From Saprospiraceae bacterium (GTDB lineage: Bacteria; Bacteroidota; Bacteroidia; Chitinophagales; Saprospiraceae): a stretch of DNA of 64,000 nucleotides. Position numbers and translations under genes: made by a program. The notes beneath the pieces were generated by a model, which saw only the letters and a program-made list of their open reading frames with translations, was not told the origin of the DNA and ran no database searches. Positions 55,250 to 64,000 of the stretch are shown here, piece by piece. The DNA lies in NCBI GenBank assembly GCA_020627535.1, contig JAHDGU010000007.1:1-64000 (forward strand). The letters are read 5' to 3'. How positions within the stretch are numbered: position 1 is the stretch's first letter; each line of letters starts with the position of its first letter.

Positions 55250-56293
55250 TTAGAGGATGAATCTGACGCTCAAGTTGTGTGTACCGTTGAATGGGTTGGT
55301 TGTGCGATACGCATAGTCAATACCAAACTTATTGGTGCTCTCCTTAGACAAGGGAACTTGTAAGGACGCACCAAGAGCCAGACCCGTATATACGTTGCTA
55401 AAGCCATCAATATTTGGATCCCCGATATCTGTCTTGTAGCTAGCACGCACCATGAATTGCTCTTTGAATGCATATTCGACGCCTCCTCCGACTTGGTCGA
55501 GAGAGAAGCTATTGGCAATGAAACTACCATACAAACTGATTCGATTGATCTGTGCTGCATATAGGTCGTAGCTGATCCCAATATTGAGCTGTGATGGCAA
55601 TTCAAACTTCTTTGCCTGCTGATCAAAGCTGATGGTCGTTTCACCAGCATTGACATCGACTTGCTCTTCAAATGCGAGACCTTGACCCGAAAACTTCATC
55701 GGTGTACCGAAGTTTCTCAAAACAACTCCAAACTTGAAGTTCTCCTTTGGGCCTGTCACGTACTGCACACCAGCGTCAAGCGCAAATCCTGTAGCGGAGA
55801 GCTCAGAGATAGATTGTGTAATGAATCTACCTGTAAGTCCTACAAAGATTTTATCGTCAAAGCTCTTGGCATAGGACAGGGCAACATTTAGGAACAATGG
55901 AGCGAAAGTACCGCCGGTTCCCTCAGGATTTGCTGTAGTTGTAATGGGTATTTCCCCAAAGTCTAAAGCCTCAATCGCAATACCAAAACCTCCGTTTTCT
56001 CCGCTCTTTGAGGCATAGCCCCCGGCATTGATAGAGATATCTGTCCCCTCAAAGTACCTGGTATGCGCCAATATCACCTCTGATCCACTGATACGCGCCA
56101 GTCCTGCTGGATTCAATCGAATCGATTCCAAACCTGACACAAAACTCGTGTTCAAGGCATTAAGCCCTGCTGTTCTTGCCCATGGGGTCAAGAGCAACTC
56201 ATAAGCTCCTGCCTCACCTTGCCGATCAGGGTTTCCAGCGCTTAGTAAGCCGGTGATACCCAGTGCAAGTATGATAAATATTGATTTCTTCAT
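55250..56293 (-). CDS. PorV/PorQ-family outer-membrane protein
   Basis: 347 aa. A signal peptide (MKKSIFIILALGITGLLSAG) is followed by LLLTPWARTAGLNALNTSF and SIRLNPAGLARISGSEVIL, the FadL-like/PorV signature, and amphipathic barrel strands to the C-terminal LSVRFIL. PorV is the T9SS shuttle that carries cargo to the sortase; this paralogue lies 28 nt after the 1354-aa protein gene, so it may serve that cargo specifically (inference). Last gene of the minus-strand trio. Confidence 0.85.
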   Translation of the reverse strand: MKKSIFIILALGITGLLSAGNPDRQGEAGAYELLLTPWARTAGLNALNTSFVSGLESIRLNPAGLARISGSEVILAHTRYFEGTDISINAGGYASKSGENGGFGIAIEALDFGEIPITTTANPEGTGGTFAPLFLNVALSYAKSFDDKIFVGLTGRFITQSISELSATGFALDAGVQYVTGPKENFKFGVVLRNFGTPMKFSGQGLAFEEQVDVNAGETTISFDQQAKKFELPSQLNIGISYDLYAAQINRISLYGSFIANSFSLDQVGGGVEYAFKEQFMVRASYKTDIGDPNIDGFSNVYTGLALGASLQVPLSKESTNKFGIDYAYRTTNPFNGTHNLSVRFIL

Positions 56294-56321
56294 CACAATC
56301 TGATTCTTCACTTTGAATAAA

Positions 56322-59300
56322 TTATTGAAGAGTACTCGGATTAAACTTACGGTTGACGCCGAACCATTTAATCACTCTTTCACCCAGTTCTGGCGCCTCT
56401 ACATGTATCAGATATACGCCAGCCGCTACTGGAATTCCTCTCGAGTTCCTTATATCCCATTCCAGATATGGTATCTCTTGAGTGGTTCCAATTCCAGGAT
56501 TAGCTCGATTGGTTTGTGGTACACCAGCAACGTCTCTCCGATATTGTCTGATAAATCGCCCATCAAGGCTATAGATCGTCACTGTTGCCTTAGGAGGCAA
56601 ATTAGTGATTCTTACCACGGAAGTGTTCTCGACCGTTTCATAGTCTGAAAACGCGAAGTATGGATTAGGCACTACATTGATATTGTCCAATGCACCATTG
56701 ACCTCTTCTTCACCAGCAAGATTCTGGCTTTGTACACCATCAAAACTAAATCTGTACGCCGGATGAGGCAGGGTCACATCTTCATCTTCCTCAATACCGT
56801 ATGGATTGCTCACCCGCAACTCCACTGTATACTCATTGGGAATAAGCCCATCTTGGTAGCTCAACCACTCAGATCCTTCCGAGAGAATAGGTAAACTAGT
56901 CCAAGTGATTTCTGAGAGACTATTGATACGTCGGAGTCGATTAGATCCTGGTTCAAACAAAGCTCTCATAGCATTACAGCTATCATATTCCTGTCTCGTG
57001 ACATATATCCAATGCTGTCCACCAGCAATGAAATTATCAAGATTCGGAGGTGTACCGTCTGTTGGAGGTACAAATAGCTCACTGCTAGGATTGAACATCA
57101 TGTCTCTTGTGTAGACATTACCGTCAGGGAAGTAATCCGTATCCTCAGCAGAGTATCCACTATTTTCTCCAAAGAAGATATTAAGTCGCTGACCCGTCTC
57201 TACGTCAACAGCATAGCCAGGGAACCATCCCATACCGATCAATGGCTCTCCATCTTCATCCGTCTCACCATCAGGATCAGGAAGGCCATCACCGTTATTA
57301 TCATCCTTACCTACACTTGGCACATTTCTCAATTCGAAATGCCCAGAGCCATTTTCACTTTCACGATTGATCTGATAAGCCGCTGAGGAGTAGTAGGTGT
57401 TCATCGTTTCGATGATCATGCAACGACTCCACTTGGTCTTATCATTGGTAAAGACAATATCTACGTTGTTCAAGTCTTCCAATTTTGACTTCTGACGAAC
57501 GAGATTACCCAGTGTCTGATCAATCATTGAAGGTGTCAACATTGACGGAGGATTTGGCGCCGCCTGGTTCTCTCTGAAATCAGCTAGAACATAGGGATTC
57601 CAGCTGCTGCCACCGAGGTTGTTCAGCCCTTGGTTAATATCTCTTTCAAAGTCGACTTCATTAGTTCCAGTTTTCACAAAATTGAAAACAGAAGTCGGGC
57701 TTGGATCCGAATCTGGAATTCCTGCAAACCACTGGCTACTAAGCCCATCTCCATAACTTGCAGTCGCACCAATAGCACCATTCGAATCATCTACATTGTC
57801 CCCAGTTTCGGCCGTTTGACCGATTCTGACAGAAAAGCCCAATTCACCGAATACTTGATCATTAATGCGTGAGATGTCACGCTCTGATCTGAATTTTCGA
57901 CCAGTGTTTTCATCAGTAATCACCCATCCAGCATCTTCTTCAAGAACATCATCGTCAAGGTTACCATCTATGAACTCGAGTAGGTAATCACCATCCTGAA
58001 TTTCGAATGGATTGAAAACACTCACTTCGATCGGTGCTTGGCCCGGTTCATAGGTAATTTCTCCATCGAAACTTCCATCCAAGAAAGATTCTCTCTCCTC
58101 TTTTGAAATAGACACAAAGTTGTCACCAATACCAACACCATCCAGCCTGGTCACGATAGGTCCGTCACCATATTGTGATTGTAAATTCTCATAGACGATC
58201 GGTCTAGGAGTGCCAGAGACGACCTCCTTGTTCCTTCTACCGACAATGAATGGCTTTCTTTGACCTAGACCCGTCGAAGGATCAAAAGGCTCATACTCAT
58301 TGTAGCCATAGGCAATCGCTATGAAATGGTACTCCTTATGATTGATCAGATTTCTGTCACTATCAGCAAACTGATCTTGTGTCACTCGCAAGGTCTTGCG
58401 AATTCCACCATTGGCACCGGCATTCTGTACAGACGGAACCCAAAGAATCTCAGAGCTGACTCCTGTTGGATCTATAAATGGCTCCCAGTTGTAAAGGAAT
58501 TCAACATTATTCTTTAGATCAACTTCGTAGATAAGTCTCGCTTCACTCGGGTCAATCTCATTGATATCATCTACTGAAACTTCCTCATCTCGTGCAAGTT
58601 GAAAGACCTTATAACCCTCGAAGACATAGGTCTTATCCTCATCGTCAACATCATTTGGCGAGAAGATGTCTATCTCAGCATACTCTTCCTTTGCATTGTT
58701 GGAGATGATGCTATCATTGGAGAGAATGAGAACCAGCTCTCTATCCAATTCAACGATATCCACGTCTGGTGCATCAGGACCATTGACAATCTGGAAACAA
58801 TTATCGAATAGATTCTGTGCCAAATCATCTGCTCTCAACAGAGAAGTGATATCAGGACAAGGATATTGCACTTCTGGCAACCACACCACCCCAATGATCA
58901 ACTCGTTGACAGCTCCTGGTGCCAATCTGAATGGTCCACTCGCTTGAATCGTCCTTCTATCACCAAACGGTAGATCTTCTTGACACATTGACCAACCATT
59001 AACAGAATTAGGAGGATCCACAAATGCGTAGTTCACCTCATCAGTACTACCGGGATTGTAAGAATCTCCACCAAATGTGAAAGGCGTACCATCTCTCCAA
59101 CTACCGGACAGGTAATTGTAAAACTCAAAATCTACAGTCGGGTCTGTCGTTGCTGGATTGGGTGTTCCAATGCCTCCATTGTTATAATAGGTAAATGAAG
59201 ACATACCGAGCTCAATAGGCACAAAGTCTATGATAACGCTATCCTCATCGAATACTGGCTCCAGCTCATCAGACAGCGGACCACGGAAGTAATCCACACC

Positions 59301-60386
59301 TAAAATGGGAACTTCTTCACAGTAAGTATTGACACCGAAGCATTCACAACCCACATCACCATCCACAGCATCTTCATTGTAGATGTAGCCCAATGATCTT
59401 TCAACGTCACAACCCACATAATCATCCGTGTAGCAACCCAAATCTGGATCCACCCACATCGCGAAGAAAGTGCTGTCAATGTCCTCTGTAGCCCTATTGA
59501 TCAGCTTATATCTCTGGAAAGTCATGTTATTCAGCTCATCATTGCTCTCAAAAGCGAATGTCTGAACCTGAACTTCCATCTGGATCGGCTCACCCTGAGT
59601 ATTGGTGTGAACTCCACCATTATCATTGTAAATCCAATAGATCATCTCATCAGGGAATGCGACGACATCACATCCTCTGATTTCTATAATCGGAAAATCA
59701 CCTAGATCTGGCTCGTAGATACCATTTAGGTCTTGATCAAAAAATGCACCGAGCCCTTGGCCAGTATTAGGAAGTTCAAATCCGTACTCATCTGCGAAAA
59801 AGACATTTCCTTGGCCTGGCCAGTACTTAACTCCGTCAGGTATTTGCTCTGGATCTAGCGGCAACGTGCCTGCAAGCTCTGCAGCCTTAAATCTTGCTCG
59901 ATGCAGATCGATTTCTGCTCCTTGTACCTCAAAGAACAAATCCCAATCTCTACAAGTCTGCTGATCAACCGTACCTGATATTGGATCAAGAGGTCCTGGC
60001 CAAAAGTCATTGCTATTCGCTCCGCGATAATCCTGACAGGCCATCTTCAGATTGCCCCCGTCATCAAATCCACCAAGCCATACAGCACCGGCGAAGATGG
60101 AAGACACCTCTGGAATACCTGATCCAGGCTCCACAGCCGGTACCACGTACAGTCCACGACTCAAGTTCCACCATACATCACCACCAGTCATGAGCCTAGC
60201 TCTGACATTGTTGGCATCCATATCGACCTCTGCGGTGGCCTGAGCACAGTCCATCCGATAGCTAATCTCTCTGTCAGCATTGCTTGGTGCACGATAAGTC
60301 TTTGGGTTGATATACGCAAAGACTGATACACTCAATGCACATGCACATGAAATCAGTAGTAATCTCTGAATATTCATTTTTTTCAT
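56322..60386 (-). CDS. Large exported protein with FlgD-like C-terminus (1354 aa)
   Basis: Signal peptide (RLLLISCACALSVSVFAYI; ATG at 60386 or 60377). Long beta-rich body with many aromatic and acidic segments (FDQDLNGIYEPDLGDFP, NDDEL-like, DGDYLLEFIDG) and Ca-binding-like Asp clusters (DDNNGDGLPDPDGETDEDGE). The C-terminus is FlgD-Ig-like: VVPNPYFAFSDYE, ATVTIYSLDGRFIRQYR and GIPVAAGVYLIHVEAP. Proteins of this kind are usually found between a TonB-dependent receptor and a PorV/PorQ protein in this phylum, as here. Function unknown; a secreted or surface partner of the receptor is likely. Confidence 0.8.
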   Translation of the reverse strand: MKKMNIQRLLLISCACALSVSVFAYINPKTYRAPSNADREISYRMDCAQATAEVDMDANNVRARLMTGGDVWWNLSRGLYVVPAVEPGSGIPEVSSIFAGAVWLGGFDDGGNLKMACQDYRGANSNDFWPGPLDPISGTVDQQTCRDWDLFFEVQGAEIDLHRARFKAAELAGTLPLDPEQIPDGVKYWPGQGNVFFADEYGFELPNTGQGLGAFFDQDLNGIYEPDLGDFPIIEIRGCDVVAFPDEMIYWIYNDNGGVHTNTQGEPIQMEVQVQTFAFESNDELNNMTFQRYKLINRATEDIDSTFFAMWVDPDLGCYTDDYVGCDVERSLGYIYNEDAVDGDVGCECFGVNTYCEEVPILGVDYFRGPLSDELEPVFDEDSVIIDFVPIELGMSSFTYYNNGGIGTPNPATTDPTVDFEFYNYLSGSWRDGTPFTFGGDSYNPGSTDEVNYAFVDPPNSVNGWSMCQEDLPFGDRRTIQASGPFRLAPGAVNELIIGVVWLPEVQYPCPDITSLLRADDLAQNLFDNCFQIVNGPDAPDVDIVELDRELVLILSNDSIISNNAKEEYAEIDIFSPNDVDDEDKTYVFEGYKVFQLARDEEVSVDDINEIDPSEARLIYEVDLKNNVEFLYNWEPFIDPTGVSSEILWVPSVQNAGANGGIRKTLRVTQDQFADSDRNLINHKEYHFIAIAYGYNEYEPFDPSTGLGQRKPFIVGRRNKEVVSGTPRPIVYENLQSQYGDGPIVTRLDGVGIGDNFVSISKEERESFLDGSFDGEITYEPGQAPIEVSVFNPFEIQDGDYLLEFIDGNLDDDVLEEDAGWVITDENTGRKFRSERDISRINDQVFGELGFSVRIGQTAETGDNVDDSNGAIGATASYGDGLSSQWFAGIPDSDPSPTSVFNFVKTGTNEVDFERDINQGLNNLGGSSWNPYVLADFRENQAAPNPPSMLTPSMIDQTLGNLVRQKSKLEDLNNVDIVFTNDKTKWSRCMIIETMNTYYSSAAYQINRESENGSGHFELRNVPSVGKDDNNGDGLPDPDGETDEDGEPLIGMGWFPGYAVDVETGQRLNIFFGENSGYSAEDTDYFPDGNVYTRDMMFNPSSELFVPPTDGTPPNLDNFIAGGQHWIYVTRQEYDSCNAMRALFEPGSNRLRRINSLSEITWTSLPILSEGSEWLSYQDGLIPNEYTVELRVSNPYGIEEDEDVTLPHPAYRFSFDGVQSQNLAGEEEVNGALDNINVVPNPYFAFSDYETVENTSVVRITNLPPKATVTIYSLDGRFIRQYRRDVAGVPQTNRANPGIGTTQEIPYLEWDIRNSRGIPVAAGVYLIHVEAPELGERVIKWFGVNRKFNPSTLQ

Positions 60387-60389
60387 TTT

Positions 60390-63300
60390 TTAAAATTGGA
60401 TTGCTGCACCAATAAACATCCGTCTAGGCAGTGCATAAAAACCATTATTAACTAGTCTCCATTGTCGAGCTTGGAGCCAAATGTTTTCATCTCTAAGAGG
60501 ATCATCCACAATATTTTGGAAGATACTTTGTCCCCTTTCAGTGAGTAGATATCCATCGTCGGTATCAGAAAGTGAGGCACGATACCAACCGATAATATTC
60601 TCAGTATTGAGTAGGTTCAGAGCGCGGAAGAAGACATCAAGATTGAGAGGCTTCTTGCCATCTTCTGCATTAGGATTAAGTCTGAAGGTCTTGTTGACCT
60701 GTAGATCAACGTTGAAACGGAAGGGATAGCGAGCTTCATTGAGGCCACCTTCGAAACCACTACCACCAAACTGATCAGGCACCTGCTGCTTCGTAAAAGG
60801 TCTACCAGATATCGCTTGGGTCAAGACGTTCACCCCAAAGTTTGCCAAGATTGGCTTTCCACCGATTCTGGGCCCATTATATCTCTTACCAGAGCCATAG
60901 CGATAATCCAAACTCAAGTTGATTTGGTGTCTTTCGTCAAAACTCAGCGGGAATATCTCATTGATGTTTTGACCACCCGATACAAGGGCAAGTTGAGAAG
61001 TAGAGCTAGATCCAGTTCCTTCAGCAAATTGAAGTGAGTAGGAAAGAAACAGCTCAAGATTTTTGACTCTTCTCAAGTCATATCTGAAATTCAATCCTTT
61101 GACCGTACTTACATCAATGTTGTCGAAACCAAAGTACTGGCTAGAATTACCTATACCATCCGTGAAATTGTAAAATCTTGCTTGGATTTGGTCCTGAAAC
61201 TCACGATACAAGGCTGACACTCTTAGTGCTGAATTCTGTGAAATTTTCTGTTGGAATCCAACTTCAAAATCTGTAGTCTTCTCACTAGTAAGAGAAGAAT
61301 TATTCAATGGACTTCCTGCACCAAAACTGTTTTGCTCTATGAAAAAGTAGGTCAATGGAGAAACAAAGCTCTGATTGATTGGTCTCTGATATGTCACATC
61401 ATAGTGTGCAAAGAAGTTCGCCTCTTCTGAGATAGGGAAAGAGAAAGCAATTCGTGGCATCCAGTTTAGGACTGGTTCAAAGTCCTCAAAAGACTTGTTC
61501 AAGTCGTACTCGATATCTCTGATATCATTGTCTTCAGAGGTGAATTTAGGATTTACAACCTCTTGTCCAAAAATCTGAATACCATCATTCACAGGTGTGC
61601 CTTCTGGTGTATACCACTGGTCACCATCTCTGTAGGCCCGTACCCTATCGCCACCGGCCTCAAAAGTGTAGACCTTGTAGTCCGCTCCAATATTCTCTGG
61701 ACGAACTTCTCCTACCTCTGCGAAGAAATCTTCAGCAGACTGTATTTCATAAAGACTGAATGGGTCACGTAGGACACGCGTATTCGCATCATAGCGATCC
61801 ACCCTTACACCCAATTTGAAGATCAAATCCTTGTAGGAGAACCTATCTTGGAGATATACTCCCGTATAGATCGGCCTATTGGCTGGAACGATCATGCTTA
61901 AGGAACCATCTGGATTCCGGTCTTTGAAGAAGCCTTCAAAGCTTGCCTCACTGCCGGCGCGATTTCCGAGATAGTCGTAGCCTGTGTAACCTACAGATCC
62001 GACACTCGTCAATTCAAAAGCAGAGAACATATCAAGACTCATGTCTTCAGGTCTGTAGTTTGACACATTCACGATGTCATGTTCATCTAGACCAAATCTC
62101 TCTCTGATCGATTTGTAAAACTTGCTGTCGTCATTTAGATCATCTGTAAGCAGTGTATTGTAGATGTCAACCGTGTCTAGACCAATAATCTCAGTCCCAA
62201 TTATATCGGTCGTGTCAATACCATTAATATTCACATTGGCAAACTGATCAGCCCTGAGCCACAGACTGAATGGACTGATGGAATAGCCACGCTCCACGCG
62301 CTGCTCATACATTAGGCCAAATTCTATATTGTGCCTTCCTTTGTCCGATCCTCCGGGGAAAAGGTCAAAGTTGCTCTCAATGTTAAGCGTATATCGGTCT
62401 TGCTCATTGTTGATCCATCGATTGTACACATTACCCGCAGGGCTCAAGAAGCCGTTCCAGACAGAAGGAATGGTCAGCAAACCGTTTTGTGCTAAAAATG
62501 GTGCATCCACATTCTCAGGATCTCTGTATTGGTTATAGTTTTCAATAGCCGGATTAAAGCCTCCTGGGGTGTAGTTTAGCAGAGTATCCTGATAGTCCAC
62601 ATGGGCAAAAATCGGTTGACCTATATCTGGATCGAAGCCTATTGGCGCAAAGTTTGGTCGAGTTTGGGTCTCAAATGTTCCAACGTATCCGTAGTCGAAG
62701 AATCTATCTTCATGGATTTTATCTTGTCTCAACTGACTATTTCGTTCAAAACCTAGTTGAATACTGTAGGATACATTCCGCACCAAAGCAGAAGACGCTG
62801 CTTCGCCTTCACTTGATAGCCCCGATCCACCGATGCGGTGTCTCAATCTAAAAGATGCTCTCAGAGATTCATCTTCGCCAAAAGGGTTTCTGTCATAGTT
62901 GAGATGTCTCCAAGCCCCAGAGTTTGCACCAAATACGGTAGATCCTGCTCCAGGAACGAAATTGAAGTTTCTCCCTCTGTAAGCCCCTGTCAAGCTCAAG
63001 TTAATTGCATCACTTACTCTAAGATCAAGTCTTGCTGTACCAGTGAGAGAAGTGCTCTGCTCATTAGGTGTTTGTCTTGTCAAAAAGGCATTGTCAAAAG
63101 TTTCGCCTCTAGATATCTGGCTATTACCCACCAGGAACAGTGGGTTGCCTTCAAGGTCGGATATCGTGTTCTCCGGGAAGATGTAATGTCCTACATATCG
63201 GTAGGGATATTTCTGATTGACGTATTGACCAGACACTCTATAGCCAAGAATCGTTTTATCCGTTTCCTTGTTTTTGAGGATCGGTCCTGATAGTGAAGCA

Positions 63301-64000
63301 CGTGCTAGTGTTCTGTCAAATTCATCAAGTGGATTTGATGTCTCAGCTTCCAAAGACGCTCTGAACTTATTTGCAGGGCCCTTGGTCGTAATCGAGATGA
63401 CACCTCCCGTCACGTCACCATACTTGGCATCAAGACCACCCGTGAGCGTCTGAAGCTGCTCGATCTCGGAGTCAGGTATCAGGTTGGCACTCACACGGAC
63501 ACCATCGACATAGTAGTTCGTTGCTTCTGATCGCGCACCTCTGATGTTGAGATCTTGACCATCAATGGACGCCACACCGCCTGCAGTGGCTGCGATAGTG
63601 TTCACATTTCTCGTAGCGATCTGTCGGATATTCTCAGATGTCACAGTTCTACCACCACCAGTTTGATCCTTTTCAAAGAGTGGGGCCTTGTACTCGATGA
63701 TCTCTACTGTCGTCAGTGTGACACCTGGCTCGATTTCAAGATTCACTTCCACCGTCTTGCCTCCAATGATCAAGACACCCTCCATCCTTTGGGTCTTGTA
63801 ACCCACATAGCTGACCTCTACGTCGTATGTTCCTGGATTCAACCCATTGAAATTGTAATATCCATTAAAGTCTGTGTCTGTACCAGTGACTGGTATTCCT
63901 TCTTTCAATAGTGCTACCGTTCCGATGATAATCGGTTCGCCTGATTCCTTGTCGGTTACTGTTCCTTCAAGAGATCCTTGGGCATGAAGTCCCATTGCTG
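60390..64000 (-). CDS. TonB-dependent receptor, cut by the right edge
   Basis: More than 1200 aa; the 5' end lies outside the window. The visible start is the end of a signal peptide (AMGLHAQ). It is followed by a CarboxypepD-like domain (GSLEGTVTDKESGEPIIIGT, GYYNFNGLNPGTYDVEVSYV), a plug (LNIRGARSEATNYYVDGVRV, YGDVTGGVISITTKG) and a barrel ending in MFIGAAIQF, with the terminal Phe of outer-membrane proteins. The ligand is unknown. It starts the trio with the 1354-aa and PorV/PorQ genes; the gap to the next gene is only 3 nt. Confidence 0.92.
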   Translation of the reverse strand, partial: AMGLHAQGSLEGTVTDKESGEPIIIGTVALLKEGIPVTGTDTDFNGYYNFNGLNPGTYDVEVSYVGYKTQRMEGVLIIGGKTVEVNLEIEPGVTLTTVEIIEYKAPLFEKDQTGGGRTVTSENIRQIATRNVNTIAATAGGVASIDGQDLNIRGARSEATNYYVDGVRVSANLIPDSEIEQLQTLTGGLDAKYGDVTGGVISITTKGPANKFRASLEAETSNPLDEFDRTLARASLSGPILKNKETDKTILGYRVSGQYVNQKYPYRYVGHYIFPENTISDLEGNPLFLVGNSQISRGETFDNAFLTRQTPNEQSTSLTGTARLDLRVSDAINLSLTGAYRGRNFNFVPGAGSTVFGANSGAWRHLNYDRNPFGEDESLRASFRLRHRIGGSGLSSEGEAASSALVRNVSYSIQLGFERNSQLRQDKIHEDRFFDYGYVGTFETQTRPNFAPIGFDPDIGQPIFAHVDYQDTLLNYTPGGFNPAIENYNQYRDPENVDAPFLAQNGLLTIPSVWNGFLSPAGNVYNRWINNEQDRYTLNIESNFDLFPGGSDKGRHNIEFGLMYEQRVERGYSISPFSLWLRADQFANVNINGIDTTDIIGTEIIGLDTVDIYNTLLTDDLNDDSKFYKSIRERFGLDEHDIVNVSNYRPEDMSLDMFSAFELTSVGSVGYTGYDYLGNRAGSEASFEGFFKDRNPDGSLSMIVPANRPIYTGVYLQDRFSYKDLIFKLGVRVDRYDANTRVLRDPFSLYEIQSAEDFFAEVGEVRPENIGADYKVYTFEAGGDRVRAYRDGDQWYTPEGTPVNDGIQIFGQEVVNPKFTSEDNDIRDIEYDLNKSFEDFEPVLNWMPRIAFSFPISEEANFFAHYDVTYQRPINQSFVSPLTYFFIEQNSFGAGSPLNNSSLTSEKTTDFEVGFQQKISQNSALRVSALYREFQDQIQARFYNFTDGIGNSSQYFGFDNIDVSTVKGLNFRYDLRRVKNLELFLSYSLQFAEGTGSSSTSQLALVSGGQNINEIFPLSFDERHQINLSLDYRYGSGKRYNGPRIGGKPILANFGVNVLTQAISGRPFTKQQVPDQFGGSGFEGGLNEARYPFRFNVDLQVNKTFRLNPNAEDGKKPLNLDVFFRALNLLNTENIIGWYRASLSDTDDGYLLTERGQSIFQNIVDDPLRDENIWLQARQWRLVNNGFYALPRRMFIGAAIQF

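Noticed and set aside
63993-63995. ATG at 63995 as the true start of the TonB-dependent receptor
   Set aside because: It would leave only five residues of a signal peptide; the reading frame stays open to the window edge, so the gene is truncated.

Overview
The window is a stretch of bacterial chromosome from a member of the Bacteroidota, most likely a Saprospiraceae/Lewinella-like marine lineage (the lineage is inference). The evidence is a type IX secretion (T9SS) sorting domain, SprB-type repeats, PorV/PorQ-family and gingipain-type (C25) sortase-like proteins, a TonB-dependent receptor with an N-terminal CarboxypepD-like domain, and -7 promoter elements of the form TAnnTTTG. No insertion sequence, prophage or CRISPR array is visible. 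Two tRNA genes are present: Asn(GTT) on the minus strand and Cys(GCA) on the plus strand.

Layout. 0-13 kb holds tRNA-Asn, a hypothetical protein, a DUF2461 protein, a large nucleoside-phosphorylase-like protein, an eight-repeat SprB/T9SS surface protein with a CXXCH motif, a three-gene lipoprotein/LVIVD operon, a prohibitin-like lipoprotein, a thioredoxin/MsrA-like fusion, a lipoprotein, a DinB protein and a membrane protein. 13-16 kb is a tight minus-strand operon (AlkA-like glycosylase, AstE/AspA-like deacylase, an acidic hypothetical, a LAS-type peptidoglycan peptidase), divergent from a glucosaminidase. 16.8-20.8 kb holds tRNA-Cys with its own promoter and terminator, an S37-type peptidase, a lipoprotein and an ALDH7-type aldehyde dehydrogenase. 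20.9-24.6 kb is a full-length cobalamin-dependent methionine synthase.

24.6-47.9 kb is a surface-polysaccharide locus. A plus-strand arm carries a Wzz-like protein, UDP-glucose dehydrogenase, cysC-cysD-cysN (APS/PAPS synthesis), a DegT aminotransferase, a polysaccharide deacetylase-like protein, two tandem paralogous GT4 enzymes, mannose-1-phosphate guanylyltransferase and another GT-B enzyme. A minus-strand arm starts with a 1650-aa C25 sortase-like protein (PorU2-like) followed closely by a FemAB/GNAT-like protein, a Wzy-like membrane protein, a WbpP-type epimerase and a GT4. A GT2 enzyme diverges from the sortase. Together these suggest a uronic-acid-, mannose- and amino-sugar-containing, possibly sulfated glycan whose assembly is genetically linked to a T9SS-type sortase.

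47.9-55.2 kb is mostly housekeeping: rsmG, an MscS channel, a degenerate M48-like lipoprotein, hutH, two tandem ompH/skp genes, murI, a HIT protein and greA. 55.2-64 kb is a minus-strand trio (TonB-dependent receptor cut by the window edge, 1354-aa extracellular protein, PorV/PorQ protein) ended by a clear intrinsic terminator.

The most striking unexplained signal is a short dispersed motif, TTTTGGCGAAAGCC. It has eight exact copies on both strands, inside and outside genes. Variant copies keep a small stem closed by a GAAA/GGAA loop while the stem bases change in pairs.
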